Source: Serripes groenlandicus
Taxonomy: Eukaryota; Mollusca; Bivalvia; Cardiida; Cardiidae
Direction: 5' to 3'
Assembly (NCBI GenBank): GCA_031761405.1
Contig: JASEVX010000005.1
Span: 36,595,198-36,659,197 of the forward strand
Length of the DNA stretch: 64,000 nucleotides
The first letter of the stretch is position 1, and each line of letters opens with the position of its first letter. A model generated the notes under the pieces. That model was not told the origin of the DNA and did not search any database. It saw only the letters and a program-made list of their open reading frames with translations. Of the stretch, positions 22,501-32,677 are shown one piece after another. A program made the position numbers and the translations under genes.

Positions 22501-25500
22501 ATATACCAATGAACGTGTAATACGAGAAAACTAATCCCTCGTGATTTGGATTTTACTCGCTAATAACAGACTCGTGCAGAAGCACTCGTTTTTCTTACAC
22601 GCTCGTAAATATCACTCGGAATAGACATTCAATTGGTATAAAAACAGGGGCGTTGCTCCCTTTAGGCACTGTAGGCACGTGCCTACACATATTTTCTCAA
22701 AATGCCTGAAAATGCAGCTGCGGCGATAGACATCTGCGTAATGTATCGAACAGATCAGCCTGCGCTGTCCGCGCAGACTGATCCGGCCTACACATTCCGT
22801 CTTAGGGGGATAGATGTATAGAGTAGTGATTCCTGAAACAGAACATTCACAGGAGGCGAAAAGTGTCTATCCGGGTAGGCCTGTGTGGCATGCTTAGGCT
22901 GATCCGGGTAGATACTTTACGCAGAGTCCACAATGTTGATGTTCTCACGAGACGGCCTACACATTGATTATTGCAAAGCTACGCCCCAGATTTGCAATCA
23001 TTTTTGTAGTTGTTATTCTCGGAAATATTTATAAAGTACTTATGGGAATGCTTATATACGATGTAACCTTGATTGGCGAATGATGTATACCACGACCCTT
23101 TTGACCTGGTGTATCTCTATTTATTTTTAAACTCTCGTTCTTAGAAGTACAGATATGTATGCAGAAAATGGGTATCTGTGGGTCAGACGTCCATTACTGG
23201 CAAGAGGGGAGAATCGGGGACCGGTTTATCGTTAAGGAACCAATATTGCTAGGACACGAGTGTAGCGGAGTGGTAACCAAGATTGGAGAAGGCGTCACTC
23301 ATCTAAAACTAGGTACTGTGCCGATCGGAACTGTTTGACAAAATCTTGATTTAGATTTCACGAAAATTTACGACTTCGGAGCCGACTGGTAGACAGTTAT
23401 ATACTAACACGTTACTTGATGCCAGCGACTGTTGATGCTCCGAAGTATAGTCAGGCACAGCAAGAGATCAAAACGAAATTGCTCGTTTTGAGCAATTGCC
23501 TATATTCCACAATGGTTTCAAATATATATCATACTGATATTTCCAAGTCTATAGGTCTAATATCTTATTTCACAGAAGTTTACAAAATGGTCGACCTTTT
23601 GAACATAAGAACGTTTCAGGAATACTGTTTCGATCAGATTGCATGGGTTAGCAAGCAGATTCGCGTTATAAAGCGGGCATGTCTTTATCTTCACTTTATA
23701 AATACGATAGGCTTATACCGTTCACTTATATTTAAGGGGATCGAGTAGCGATAGAGCCACATGGAGTATGCCGAGCCTGTGAACAGTGTAAGACAGGGCG
23801 TTACAATCTCTGCCCGAACGTGTTTTTCTTGGCCACGCCTCCCGATAGTGGCGCCCTCGCACGGTATCATGTTCATGGTGCCGACTTTGTCTTCAAGTAA
23901 GTGTTTGTAAAACTCTGATATTATTTTGACAAAGACCTATCAAATCGATGCTCTAGGAAACCCAACCCAGTTATATCACGGCGTTTCCTGGGTAAATTAC
24001 CAGTACTACTGGTTCATTTATCCTGACACCAGCCAGTCAGTCGTAATGCGCCATGGAGGGCAGGCATTACTACAGTTTTTAAAGTATTTGGTACGACCCG
24101 GCCGGGGATTGAACCCACGACCTTTCGAACCCGAGGCGGACACTCTACCACTACACCACCGAAGCTGTAGATGAATAGCAAGCAATGGAGAATGTTGAAG
24201 TGGTCTCTAAACGACAAGATGGTTAATGGCATACCCTTTTTTAAAAACAGATAGTTTCCGTGTCGCATTGATGCGTTTTCGTGGTGTGTTTTTATCATGA
24301 TAAAATTTGTTCAAACTTATACAGATACAAATACAGATACAAATACAGAACATCTTTGCATACTCATGTTGCAGTTTCATTATATGCAAAACTTTTACGT
24401 GCAAATTCGTTAATTCGATTTGGCCATCTTTTGCATACCAGGTCACATGAGATAAAAATATCATGACTAACGCTGATAATTAACCCCGGACACGCCATGA
24501 TGTAACCGAAAAAATGTTGAAAGCGGCGCAAATCACCCCTGCCCCCTTTTTCAGACTCCCCGACAACGTGAGTTTTGAGGAGGGTGCCCTGATCGAACCT
24601 TTGTCAGTGGGTCTACACGCATGTCGACGAGCCCGCGTTGCCATGGAAGACAAAGTGCTTGTGTGTGGTGCTGGTCCTATAGGTCTGTGTGCAATGCTGT
24701 CTGCCAGGGCTTTCGGAGCATCGGCTGTTTGCGTAACAGGTATTAAATTATATTTATTACCTCCCTGTTTACCTGGGATGTATTCAGATGTATCCATCCG
24801 TATCGGTTGTTAGGTGTTATGTTTCAGTAGCTAATCCTTCAATCAAATTACAACTTATAGCTAAAAACATCCTTGTTTTGAATTTGAATACAACGTTGAT
24901 ATGATAGTGTTAACCCTTTCTCAAATACTGACGCTCTCTTACGCATCTGCAGCAGAAGACCTTTAAACACATTTTAACAAAAAGCGAAATTGCTCATAAT
25001 GAGTAATATCTCTTTTTGCCACGATGTTTTCAACTTTATTAAAATGTGTTCTTATAGCTTCATAGTTTTGACTAAATATTTTAAAAGTCGTCTGCTGTAT
25101 ATTCGTTGTATGTTGAAAAGGGTTAAAGTCGTCATCATAGACTAAATCAGACAAGTAAAGTAGGCTACAGCATCGGGGCTGTAAGCTTACTCTTGAATAT
25201 GTATCGAAAACATTGTGAACATTGCAAAAAGTCCTCGTTTTGAGCAATGACTCTCTCCTTTTACATAACGTTTTCAAAACTCATCTACTGCAAAAGCTTT
25301 AAATGACATCATATGTCAGGGAAAGGGTTTAAACGTTCTACTACTGGAGTTATATTTTCGGTCCCAATGCCTATAATTTCAGATTTTCGTCTTAAGCACA
25401 TGGTCAAAGTGGTCTTTGGTATGATCTTGGTAGAAAGATACATAGCTTTATTTTTGGGGTCAGTTAATTATGGAAATACACCTCGGCAGTTTGATATCAG

Positions 25501-28500
25501 TTAAAGATACATCGACTTACAACTAGTGGGGTCTTCACCTTTTAAATTGTGTCAAACTAGGACAATAGGTTACAATACACCAAATAAATTCCTACTTTGT
25601 TTTCATGTTAATTGACTAGTTTCAGCCCTCAATTGTCACACGTTCTAAGCGTTTCACATGTAGAACACCTTATATCATCGAAAAAGGTTACCTTTAAGCT
25701 TTAAAACAATCCAAAGAAAAGAAGTGTGTGTGGGGGGGGGGGGTTTTCATGCATTATGCAAGAAATAATTCACCAGGCGAAAATGATTACCGTCATTTTG
25801 GACCAAAATCTTGCCCGGACACCACATTCTCTACTTTCTCTTTCAAACAAGGTCAAAATACTTAAGATGATGAAATCCATTATTTCAAGTGCATCCCACA
25901 TTTACAATGAATTTAACCTCAATCTCATATATTCAATGCATTCTCTGGTGACGGTATACACTCATTTCTACGCAAACAAAGGTTTTATTTAGGGACTATT
26001 TGACAGTAGATCAGCATGACCGCGGATGTATTTGGCGTAATTTGACCTATATAACATGCAGAGAGACGGACAAGTGAAGGTTCTAGTGAGACTGCGCGGT
26101 TGCACCGACTCCCTAAGGTCTTCGCTGTTCATACAGGTAACAAGGTCCCAAATTGCTTGACGTATAAATCCATTTTCGAAAATAAAATTGCGGATGTCCT
26201 GTCCGGAACCATTCCGAATCAATGTAGATCATACCGGCTACATCAAACTGTAAACGGATGTCTGATCGGTTTGGAGCCCCGTACGATTCTTGTTGTGACA
26301 CCTAGTTATTTATCAACCAATATTTTCGTATTTCCATGATGTACGTCAATCGTTTTAACCATTTCCCTCATTGATCAAATCTGCAGCGGGTGACGATGGA
26401 GACGTCTGAGCAAAACATATGGAGAATATATCAAGGGTCAAATAGGGTCCACGTGATGATGATCCGTTTTACAGCTACTATCAATATCAGTAAAGTCTGA
26501 ATATGTCGTACTATCCCATTATTTTAAAACTAAAGAGGATTGACACTCGATTATCCCCGTAAAGCAATGGAAAATAAATAATCGCCACTTTAAATAAACT
26601 GTCTGAAGGTAAATGGTATGTGATCCGTGTATGTCAAAGTTCAACTTTACATCGAACTAAAGAACAACTACGACGGACCTGGCTTGCCCGGGTCAGACAG
26701 TTAACTTTCATGACTCTATCTTGACATTTGTAGCAAGCGCAAAGCTAAAGAGACAACATATCTGTGGACCATCCCGTTAAATATCCGTTCAAACTCCGAA
26801 AGTAGTTTGCTTTATTATTTATGTATTGATTCAATACATCAGTTTGTATTGGTCCGCTGTAGAGTTTGCATTTTTTTTTTGATATAAGCCAATTCACTAA
26901 TGCACGTTCTAATTTACTATAGTATGCAGGGTTATAGACTATGGGCTGTATAGCAAATTGGTGGGCAATTATATCTTGTTCCGTATGTCTTATAGTAGTG
27001 CGTATTTTGGGGTTGTTTTATTATTCAAAGACCAAATATAGGTAATTTATTATGATGCTATTGCAGATGTTGACAAATCTAGATTAGCATTTGCCAAAGA
27101 ACTTGGAGCAACACATACATTGTTGATCGAGAAAGGAGAGGAATCAGAAGACGTGGCCAAGAAAATCGCCGAACTTCTCGGCGACGCCCCGAAGAGAACA
27201 ATCGAATGCAGTGGTGCCCAGTTTTCTGTTCATCTTGGTGTGAATGTAAGTTTATAGTTCTTTAGTGTATGGTATTACTGATATGTATTAACCGGAAACC
27301 AGCGCATCAATCTTAACCCTTTCCCTCATACGACAATTCTGCAGTAGATGACTTTGAACATGTTTTGCCAAAAAATAGAAAATCTTTATAATTGAATGGA
27401 TAACCTATGATTAAAAGTGGAAAACATTGTGGCAAAAGGAGAAATTGCACGTTTTGTGCAATTTCTCCTTTTGTCACTATGTTTTCAAATAGCCGTCTGC
27501 TGCAGAGGCGTCAGAAAGCGTCTATATGAGGGAAAGGGTTAAAGATATTCCCTAAATTATGAACACCTTGACGCTACTGTCATTGTTAAAATTGTATGTG
27601 TGACCCGACCGGGGGGTCGAATCCTGACCTCCAACTCGAGATGGACGCTCTGACCGTTACACGACAGAGGGATTTGCATTTTCAGGGCAAGCAATAATTG
27701 ATAGGTATCTTTGCACACTGCCCTGTTGGTATTACTTAAGTAAGGAAGAACATGCAAATATCGGAAATTGCATGCAAATTGCGATCACTGTTTCTCTATT
27801 TTTCAGGCGCCAAAATCAGACGGTTATGATTGTTATATTACTTTCTGGTGATTATTTCGATATTCAATGTCAGACAGTTATGATGAGTATTTCATTATTT
27901 AATTCCATTTGAAAAAGTAAGGGGGATTATGATGATTATTTCAATCGTCAATGTCAGGCGTTCGTGATGATTAGTTTCAAAAGCTTAAGATAGTCGGTTA
28001 TGATTATTATTTCATTATTGAATTGTAGGTGCCAAATTCAGGAGGTCATGATTGTTTCATTATTCAATTTCATGTCCTAAATCCAGGTGGTTATGGTGAT
28101 TATTTTATCATTTAATTTAGGGCGACAAGTCTATGCTATGCGGTTATGGTGATTATTTCACAATTCAATTTCAGGAGACAAATCCAGGTGGTTGTGTTGA
28201 TCATGTTTTTATTCAATCAAGGGGGCGAAGTCAAGCAGATGTGTTGATATTTCAGGCGACAAGTCTATGCGGTTGTGTTGATTATGTTATTATTCAATCA
28301 AGGGGGCGAAGTCAGGCAGATGTGTTGATTATTTTGATTATTTCATCATTTAATTTCAGGCGACAAGTCTATGTGGTTGTGTTGATTATGTTATTATTCA
28401 ATCAAGGGGGCGAAGTCAGGCAGATGTGTTGATTATTTTGATTATTTCATCATTTAATTTCAGGCGACAAGTCTATGCGGTTGTGTTGATTATTTTATTA

Positions 28501-31500
28501 TTCAATCAAGGGGGCGAAGTCAAGCAAATTTGTGAATTATTTCATCATTAAATTTCAAGCGACAAGTACAGGCGATTATGATGCTTATTAAACTATTTAA
28601 TCCAGATAGTTATGATTATCATTTAATTATTCAATTTCAAGCGGTTATGATTATGATATCACTATTCAATTTCAGGCGACAAAGCCAGGAGGTGTGTTCA
28701 CAATCGTTGGCCATGGTCCTAACTTGGTGACATTCCCAGTTGTTAATCTCGTCGCTAACGAGATTGAAATTGTCGGATCATTCCGATATATAAACACGTA
28801 GGTCTAACTATAAGTTGTTTCTATAAACCTTTTGCCACATAAAACAAATCTACAGCAGACGACTTAAAAAACATCTAGCCAAAAATGCGGAAAACTTACG
28901 TGAATGAAAGTGTAATTGTTGAAAAGAGTCGATAATGTTGTGGGACGAGATTAAATTGCTAATGGGGAACATTTTTGTCTTTATGCCAAAATGTATCTAA
29001 AGATCGTCTGCTGCAAATGTGTCATAGTGCACCTATGTGGGGAAAGAGGTCGAGCACCTTTCACCTACGTCTGCATCTCTGTCGCATAGATTCAGCACAA
29101 ACAAACAACAACACAAAACAGATTCGCTGTGGTCTGTGTCGGAGGCTGTTTTCACTGTCAGTACGATCATTCACGGTACGATAATTGACGAGAGCATCAA
29201 AACCTACTAATCAACCCTCTCCCACTTCCAGACGCGTTTTGAAACAATTGCAGCAGACGACGTTTGAAAACAGTACAGCAAAAAGATAAATTGCCCAGAA
29301 AGAGCAATATCTAATTTCGCCGCAATGCTTTCAATTCTACGTAATATTTACAAAAGCATTAAAAGAGAGTTATAATGTTTTGCCGAAATGTTTGTAAAGT
29401 CGTCTAATGCAGATTAGTGGTGTGTGGGGAAATGGTTAAACTGAAATTGTGCATATTTAGTCCGAAGACAAACGAGAGGAAGTATGGAATTCAACAACCG
29501 TTACTCTATAGTCAGTGCCATTTGAGTTGCCTCATAGTTTTCAGTAAAAACAAAAGTGAATGTCATGACCAGGTGAACTGCCATGCTATTTGAGTAAAAC
29601 CCAATGAACCGAATTACGAGAAAACCAACAATGTGGACACTGTGTATTGACCCGGATCTGCCTAAGTATGCCGCGCAGGCTAACCCGGATAGACACTTTT
29701 CGCATCCTGTGGATCTCCTGTTTCAGGAATCATTACTCTATACATCTATTCCCCTGGGACGGAATGTGACTGCGCATGCTGATCTGGGTCGATATATTAC
29801 GCAGAGTCCATACTGTTGCTTTTCTCGTGGAACACGTCTCAATTATGGGTTACCTCCCCTCTATTGATACCTAGAACGATTTTGTAGGCGACAATTGTTG
29901 TAGCTAACGAAAAGGACAATATGTGACGACCTGTAATAGGCAGTCATCAGATATATAATTGAGCCGTTCCACGAGAAAACCAACATTATTGGATCTGCGT
30001 AATGTATCGACCCAGATCAGCCTGCGCAGTCTGCGCAGGCTAATCAGGGCCGACACATTCCGTCTCAGGGCGATAGAGGTAAAGAGTAATGATTCCTGAA
30101 ACAAAAAATCCACAGTAGGTGAAAAGTGTCTATATATCCGGGTAAGCCTGCGCGGTATGCTTAGGCTGATCTGGGTCGATACGTTACGCGGAGTCAATAA
30201 TGTTGGTTTTCTCGTGAAATGGCTCATATGTATACGGACGTGTACTACTACAGGCTTAGGTCTGGCTTAAATGAGATTGAGTTAATCTTTAACCTCTAGT
30301 TAACACTGCGTTCAGATATCTGCCATTTCCGTCGGCAATTCATAAATAACGGTCAAGTATGCTGGCATTGTCATCCGACATACCTTCGTTATTATCTTAA
30401 TGAAAATATGTGGAAGACAGTGATGCAGTGGTATAGCGTCGGCCTCTCGTACCAAAGGCCCTGGGTTCGAATCCCGTGATGAATGGGTTCTTCCGTTGCG
30501 ATATTTTCTGTGGTTATATCTCCAAGACGCAGAAAGCTTGCGTGATTAATATAAGCATAAAGCTTGTTTTTCAATCGATGTAAAATAAATAAGTTTAAAC
30601 TAACTAACTAACGAACACTGACGTCGTGTTATAGTTTAACCTCGGTGCTTCTCCGTTTTTCACATGTAACATCAGGGGCTATACTTCATGCACACCGACA
30701 GTGAGAGCTCTGTCGAGACTGCGCGTAGTCCTGTTAACGTTAACTGCAAGATCCATTCCGACTAACGTGCCTCAGTTATAAGTTCACATATCGAGGGCTT
30801 GGCGTGAAACGGTTGTAACTAAAAGCCTATTTTGAAAACCCTGGTTTAGGGGCAATTTTGACCACTTTGTAAACAATGCAAATTTAGGTGCCATTGCTCA
30901 GAACAAACAATGGCATCTAAATATCATTGTTTACCAAGAAAAATGATTCAACGCTTGTAAAGACATTATGATGAGGTTATTAACCTTGGTAAAAATAAAT
31001 AGCAATTTTAGTTACAAACGTTTCACGCCAAGCCCATGACTTGTGTGATAAGTTCAGTAATGAAGTGAACAACTTAAGAACTACATTAAACGGATGATCA
31101 CGTCTCCGTCGATAATCAGGGGCGTAGCTCCCTTTAGACACTGTAGGCACGTGCCTACACATTTTTTCTAAAATGCCCCAAAATGCAGCTGCGGCGATAC
31201 ACATCTGCGTAATGTATCGACCAGATCTGCTATCCACGCAGACTTATCCGGCCGACATATTCCGTATAAGGGGGGATAGATAGAGTAGTTATTCCTGAAA
31301 CAGAAAATCCACAGGAGTCGAAAAGCGTATATCCGGGTACGCCTGTGTGGCATGCTTAGGCTGATCCGGGTCGATACTTTACGCAGAGTCCACAATGTTG
31401 ATTTTCTCACGAGATATATTCGGTCAGATACGTCCCGTCCCGACTCTTGTGGCTGGGAATGTATTGTAGAAATCAAGGATAACAATTAACAATAGTACAT

Positions 31501-31878
31501 AAGATGACGGCTGTTGATATACGACTGCAGTTTATTATACTCATACAAAGTGGCAGTATTCTATTATTGCAGACTATTTTGTTTTTTGAAACTGTGAGTT
31601 AATCAAATTATGATCGATTGCTCTCAATTACTAATGCAAAAGCAATGAGAGATTGTACCTGTTTATCTGAGTCGTCGCTGAACATAAAATCAATCTACCA
31701 ATCTCCGCTTTCATTTATTTTCAGATGGCAGACCGCTATTGACATGATATCCTGTGGTAAGATCAATGTGGCACCATTAGTGTCGCATCGCTTCAAGCTA
31801 GAACAAACACTGGACGCCTTCGAGAAAGCCAAGTCTGGAGAAGGGGTCAAGGTCATGATAGACTGCAGTAAGTCATAG
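19495..31878 (+). CDS. SORD: Sorbitol dehydrogenase (L-iditol 2-dehydrogenase), eight exons
   Basis: This cytosolic zinc enzyme oxidises sorbitol to fructose with NAD+, the second step of the polyol pathway. Exons, all with GT-AG junctions: 19495-19548, 20112-20145, 23145-23312, 23737-23896, 24555-24739, 27067-27245, 28676-28797, 31725-31878. Together they make 1056 nt, or 351 residues plus stop, against 357 in the human enzyme. The medium-chain dehydrogenase layout is complete: catalytic zinc ligands in [10 protein letters not shown] (C41), GHECSG (H67, E68) and IEPLSVG (E153). C97, C100, C103 and C111 form a structural-zinc set that vertebrate SORD has largely lost. The NAD fold has GAGPIG at 177-182, and D201 favours NAD over NADP. 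The start is the first ATG ahead of a 5' splice site in frame. A likely poly(A) signal is at 32081-32086. Introns are full of MITEs. Exact substrate among polyols is inferred from family. Confidence 0.93.
19567..19796. mobile_element. MITE-1 copy in SORD intron 1
   Basis: Runs from TTAACCCCTTCCCTCA to TTTGAAAGGGTTAA. It begins 18 bp after the exon 1 donor, about as close as an insertion can come without touching the splice site. Confidence 0.85.
20018..20100 (+). mobile_element. SINE 3' end fragment
   Basis: Only the tail half remains: GAACTGGCCGCCGTTATATG, GAAAAATTGTTGAAAA and CCCAATCAATCATTCAATC. It stops 11 bp before SORD exon 2. Confidence 0.7.
20112..20145 (+). CDS. SORD: SORD exon 2, residues 19-30
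   Basis: A 34-nt micro-exon between CTCTTTGTAG and GGTG|GTAATT encodes [11 protein letters not shown], the conserved PIPEP turn. It is too short for open-frame searches. Its phases match the neighbours (0 in, 1 out). Confidence 0.8.
20311..20515. mobile_element. MITE-1 copy, right end lost
   Basis: Starts TTTAACTCTTTCTCACTTAC. The centre GGCAAAAGAAGAAATG/GAAATTTCTTCTTTTGCC pairs. The final GGGAAAGGGTTAA is not present. Confidence 0.65.
20704..20929. mobile_element. MITE-1 copy
   Basis: The left end has decayed (GAACCCTATACC) but the right end GTGTGAAAGGGTTAA is good. It sits in SORD intron 2. Confidence 0.75.
20930..22497. other. Interior of SORD intron 2, nothing coding recognised
   Basis: An AT-rich segment with several A or T runs. 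At 22310-22360 a CAGGTGAGCAATATAGGC-like HEL-1 3' end survives without the rest of the element. Confidence 0.4.
22498..22641. mobile_element. Small inverted-repeat element
   Basis: The left end TTATATACCAATGAACGTG and right end CATTCAATTGGTATAAA are imperfect inverted repeats. Inner arms (GTGTAATACGAGAAAAC and GTTTTTCTTACACGC) also pair. There are no open frames. Confidence 0.5.
22645..22987. mobile_element. Composite element: CAGGGGCG ends around a MITE-2 core
   Basis: The outer ends read CAGGGGCGTTGCTCCC and GCAAAGCTACGCCCC, similar to some hAT termini. The interior GCGTAATGTATCGAACAGAT to ACTTTACGCAGAGTCC is MITE-2. The same composite, with the same left junction near GCAGCTGCGGCGATA, occurs at 31118-31415, so the join is old and the composite itself has spread. 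Confidence 0.65.
23145..23312 (+). CDS. SORD: SORD exon 3, residues 30-86
   Basis: Lies between GTTCTTAG and CTAG|GTACTG. It carries the catalytic-zinc ligands C41 (GICGSD) and H67-E68 (GHECSG), with the HYW motif of the substrate pocket. Confidence 0.95.
23737..23896 (+). CDS. SORD: SORD exon 4, residues 86-139
   Basis: Lies between ATATTTAAG and TTCAA|GTAAGT. It encodes GDRVAIEP, then [15 protein letters not shown], the four-cysteine structural-zinc lobe, then [15 protein letters not shown] of the family signature. Confidence 0.93.
23943..24172 (-). mobile_element. SINE-D with tRNA-like head
   Basis: The minus strand reads GGTGGTGTAGTGGTAGAGTG (A box) and GTGGGTTCAATCCCC (B box), then a TTTAAAAACTGTAGTAATGC body and a CGTGATATAACTGG tail part. 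No clear target duplication was found. Confidence 0.7.
24493..24535 (+). mobile_element. SINE 3' core fused to the SORD exon 5 acceptor region
   Basis: GCCATGATGTAACCGAAAAA and TGTTGAAAGCGGCG match the SINE 3' core. Directly after it comes the C- and T-rich tract and the AG of the exon 5 acceptor at 24553-24554. Confidence 0.55.
24555..24739 (+). CDS. SORD: SORD exon 5, residues 139-201
   Basis: Lies between CCCTTTTTCAG and AACAG|GTATTA. It encodes [19 protein letters not shown] with zinc-site E153, then [11 protein letters not shown], the NAD-binding glycine motif. The codon for D201 is split at the next junction. Confidence 0.95.
24910..25126. mobile_element. MITE-1 copy in SORD intron 5
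   Basis: Runs from TTAACCCTTTCTCAAA to GTTGAAAAGGGTTAA. The centre AATTGCTCATAATGAGTAAT has one base pair broken. Confidence 0.8.
25203..25331. mobile_element. MITE-1 right half
   Basis: GAAAACATTGTGAACATTGC starts it and TCAGGGAAAGGGTTTAA ends it. The left terminal arm is missing. Confidence 0.65.
25332..27066. other. Rest of SORD intron 5, nothing coding recognised
   Basis: It contains a G12 run at 25732-25743 and a worn MITE-1 left end near 26356-26420. Overlapping open frames on both strands at 25989-26339 have no domain. Confidence 0.4.
27067..27245 (+). CDS. SORD: SORD exon 6, residues 201-260
   Basis: Lies between GCTATTGCAG and GTGAAT|GTAAGT. It encodes [19 protein letters not shown], where the dinucleotide-binding fold continues, and [11 protein letters not shown] of the conserved family stretch. 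Confidence 0.93.
27313..27542. mobile_element. MITE-1 copy, near complete
   Basis: 230 bp from TTAACCCTTTCCCTCATACG to GAGGGAAAGGGTTAA, with central hairpin AATTGCAC-GTTTT-GTGCAATT. It matches the copy at 13677 almost base for base, so both look recent. Confidence 0.9.
27597..27670 (-). mobile_element. tRNA-like SINE head fragment
   Basis: The minus strand has GTCAGAGCGTCC and a degenerate B box (GGATTCGACCCC). The neighbouring body is not recognisable. It is not a tRNA gene because the arms do not pair. Confidence 0.45.
27803..28675 (+). repeat. Tandem array of mock exon 7 starts in SORD intron 6
   Basis: Many units repeat an acceptor-like AATTTCAG followed by GGCGACAAG or close variants and GGTTGTGTTGATTA. 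The best three units start their GCGAC at 28256, 28360 and 28464, spacing 104 bp; others are near 28122, 28175 and 28559. The true exon 7 begins CAATTTCAG|GCGACAAAGCC. The array therefore resembles copies of the exon's own 3' splice site and first bases. Confidence 0.8.
28676..28797 (+). CDS. SORD: SORD exon 7, residues 261-301
   Basis: Lies between CAATTTCAG and AACAC|GTAGGT. It encodes [18 protein letters not shown] and the VGSFRYINT stretch, which corresponds to GVFRYCNT in vertebrates. Confidence 0.93.
28822..29052. mobile_element. MITE-1 copy, worn
   Basis: TAAACCTTTTGCCACATAAA to TATGTGGGGAAAGAGGT. It starts 25 bp after the SORD exon 7 donor. Confidence 0.65.
29211..29438. mobile_element. 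MITE-1 copy
   Basis: TCAACCCTCTCCCACTTCC to GTGGGGAAATGGTTAA. The central AATTGCCCAGAAAGAGCAAT is partly broken. Confidence 0.7.
29606..29840. mobile_element. MITE-2 copy
   Basis: Starts GAACCGAATTACGAGAAAACC and ends CTTTTCTCGTGGAACACGTC. ACCCGGATCTGCCTAAG and GCATGCTGATCTGGGTCG are its inner blocks. Confidence 0.75.
29961..30225. mobile_element. MITE-2 copy, best preserved
   Basis: The ends GAGCCGTTCCACGAGAAAAC and GTTTTCTCGTGAAATGGCTC are inverted repeats. GATCAGCCTGCGCAG-TC-TGCGCAGGCT gives an inner palindrome. It lies 120 bp from another copy in the same intron. Confidence 0.85.
30415..30600 (+). mobile_element. SINE-E with tRNA-like head
   Basis: The head has GATGCAGTGGTATAGCG (A-box-like) and GGGTTCGAATCCC (B box), then CGTTGCGATATTTTC and AGCTTGCGTGATTAATATAAG. 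It is related to the minus-strand copies at 37206 and 39966. Confidence 0.65.
30793..31035. mobile_element. MITE-4, palindromic
   Basis: The ends GAGGGCTTGGCGTGAAACGG and CGTTTCACGCCAAGCCC are inverted repeats, followed on the left by TTGTAACTAAAA and on the right by TTTTAGTTACAA. Inner arms around GTAAACAATG also pair. A partial second copy is at 10195. Confidence 0.75.
31118..31415. mobile_element. Composite element, second copy, right end lost
   Basis: Starts CAGGGGCGTAGCTCCC and keeps the GCAGCTGCGGCGATAC junction into MITE-2, as at 22645-22987. It breaks off at TTTTCTCACGAGA without the outer CGCCCC end. Confidence 0.65.
31725..31878 (+). CDS. SORD: SORD exon 8, residues 301-351 and stop
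   Basis: Starts after TATTTTCAG. It encodes [20 protein letters not shown], then [20 protein letters not shown], the C-terminal helix pair typical of SORD, and ends CSKS with TAG. Confidence 0.95.
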
Positions 31879-32080
31879 CCCTGCTGCCAGAATAACTTGC
31901 AACGATAACACGGACCGCAGGCGTCGGCACATTTCGTGATACAACATTATGTCCGTAAATTAACCATTACAATGGTTCTCTTTTATAATCGCAAACAGTG
32001 TTGAGTCAGACTAATCTGCATGTCCTCAAAACTGTAAAAAAAGGGTATTGTTGCTGACTAGTCATTAAATCATCAGATGA

Positions 32081-32086
32081 AATAAA
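32081..32086 (+). promoter_or_regulatory. Likely SORD polyadenylation signal
   Basis: AATAAA lies 203 bp after the SORD stop, followed within 25 bp by a GT/T-rich stretch (TGTAGTGTTTCTTG). Confidence 0.6.
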
Positions 32087-32172
32087 CCTTTCTGTAGTGT
32101 TTCTTGTATTTCATCTCCATTTATTATATTGTACGAAGCAAAGATATGTGAACGTACCTTTATATTGTAAGA

Positions 32173-32379
32173 GTTAACCCTTATCCACATACAGCAAATC
32201 TGTAGCAGACGTCTTTGAAAACATATCTTTAAATGAAAGGACACTTATTGCATAAAGTTGAAAAATTGTGACAAAAGGACAAATTCCCCACTATGAGAAA
32301 TTTCTTCTTTTGCCCAATATTTTCAAAAGACGTCTGCTGCAGAGGAGTCATAAAGCGTCCTTTGATAGGAAATGGTTAA
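32173..32379. mobile_element. MITE-1 copy
   Basis: TTAACCCTTATCCACATACAG to GATAGGAAATGGTTAA, just after the SORD 3' UTR. Confidence 0.75.
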
Positions 32380-32465
32380 AGGCTAGTAGTTGTGTTTACT
32401 TACGCTGACATGCGTTTCATAAATAAACAAATAAAATAAGCTCTGCTGTATTTTCCTCCTCCCCA

Positions 32466-32677
32466 GATAAACCTTTTCCCACATTCAATAAATCAGCAGC
32501 AGACGACTTTGAAAACACCTTGGCAAAACTATAGAACATATCTACCAATGAAAGTAGATTTACTGAATAGAGTTGAAAATATAGTGACAACTCGTTATGA
32601 GCAATTTCTATTTTTGCCGGTATGTTTTTAAAAAATCGTCTGCTGTAAATTTGCGTATACAAGTGGGAAAGGGTTGA
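32466..32677. mobile_element. MITE-1 copy
   Basis: ATAAACCTTTTCCCACATTC to AAGTGGGAAAGGGTTGA, 86 bp from the preceding copy. The first half of the central hairpin is deleted. Confidence 0.75.

Noticed and set aside
23416..23748. A 110-codon frame just before SORD exon 4
   Set aside because: It has no domain, overlaps a worn MITE-1 trace and is in a different frame from the exon.
24090..24170. tRNA gene on the minus strand
   Set aside because: It has good A and B boxes but belongs to SINE-D; the acceptor stem does not pair.
28133..28432. A 99-codon forward frame
   Set aside because: It is produced by the tandem intron units ahead of SORD exon 7.
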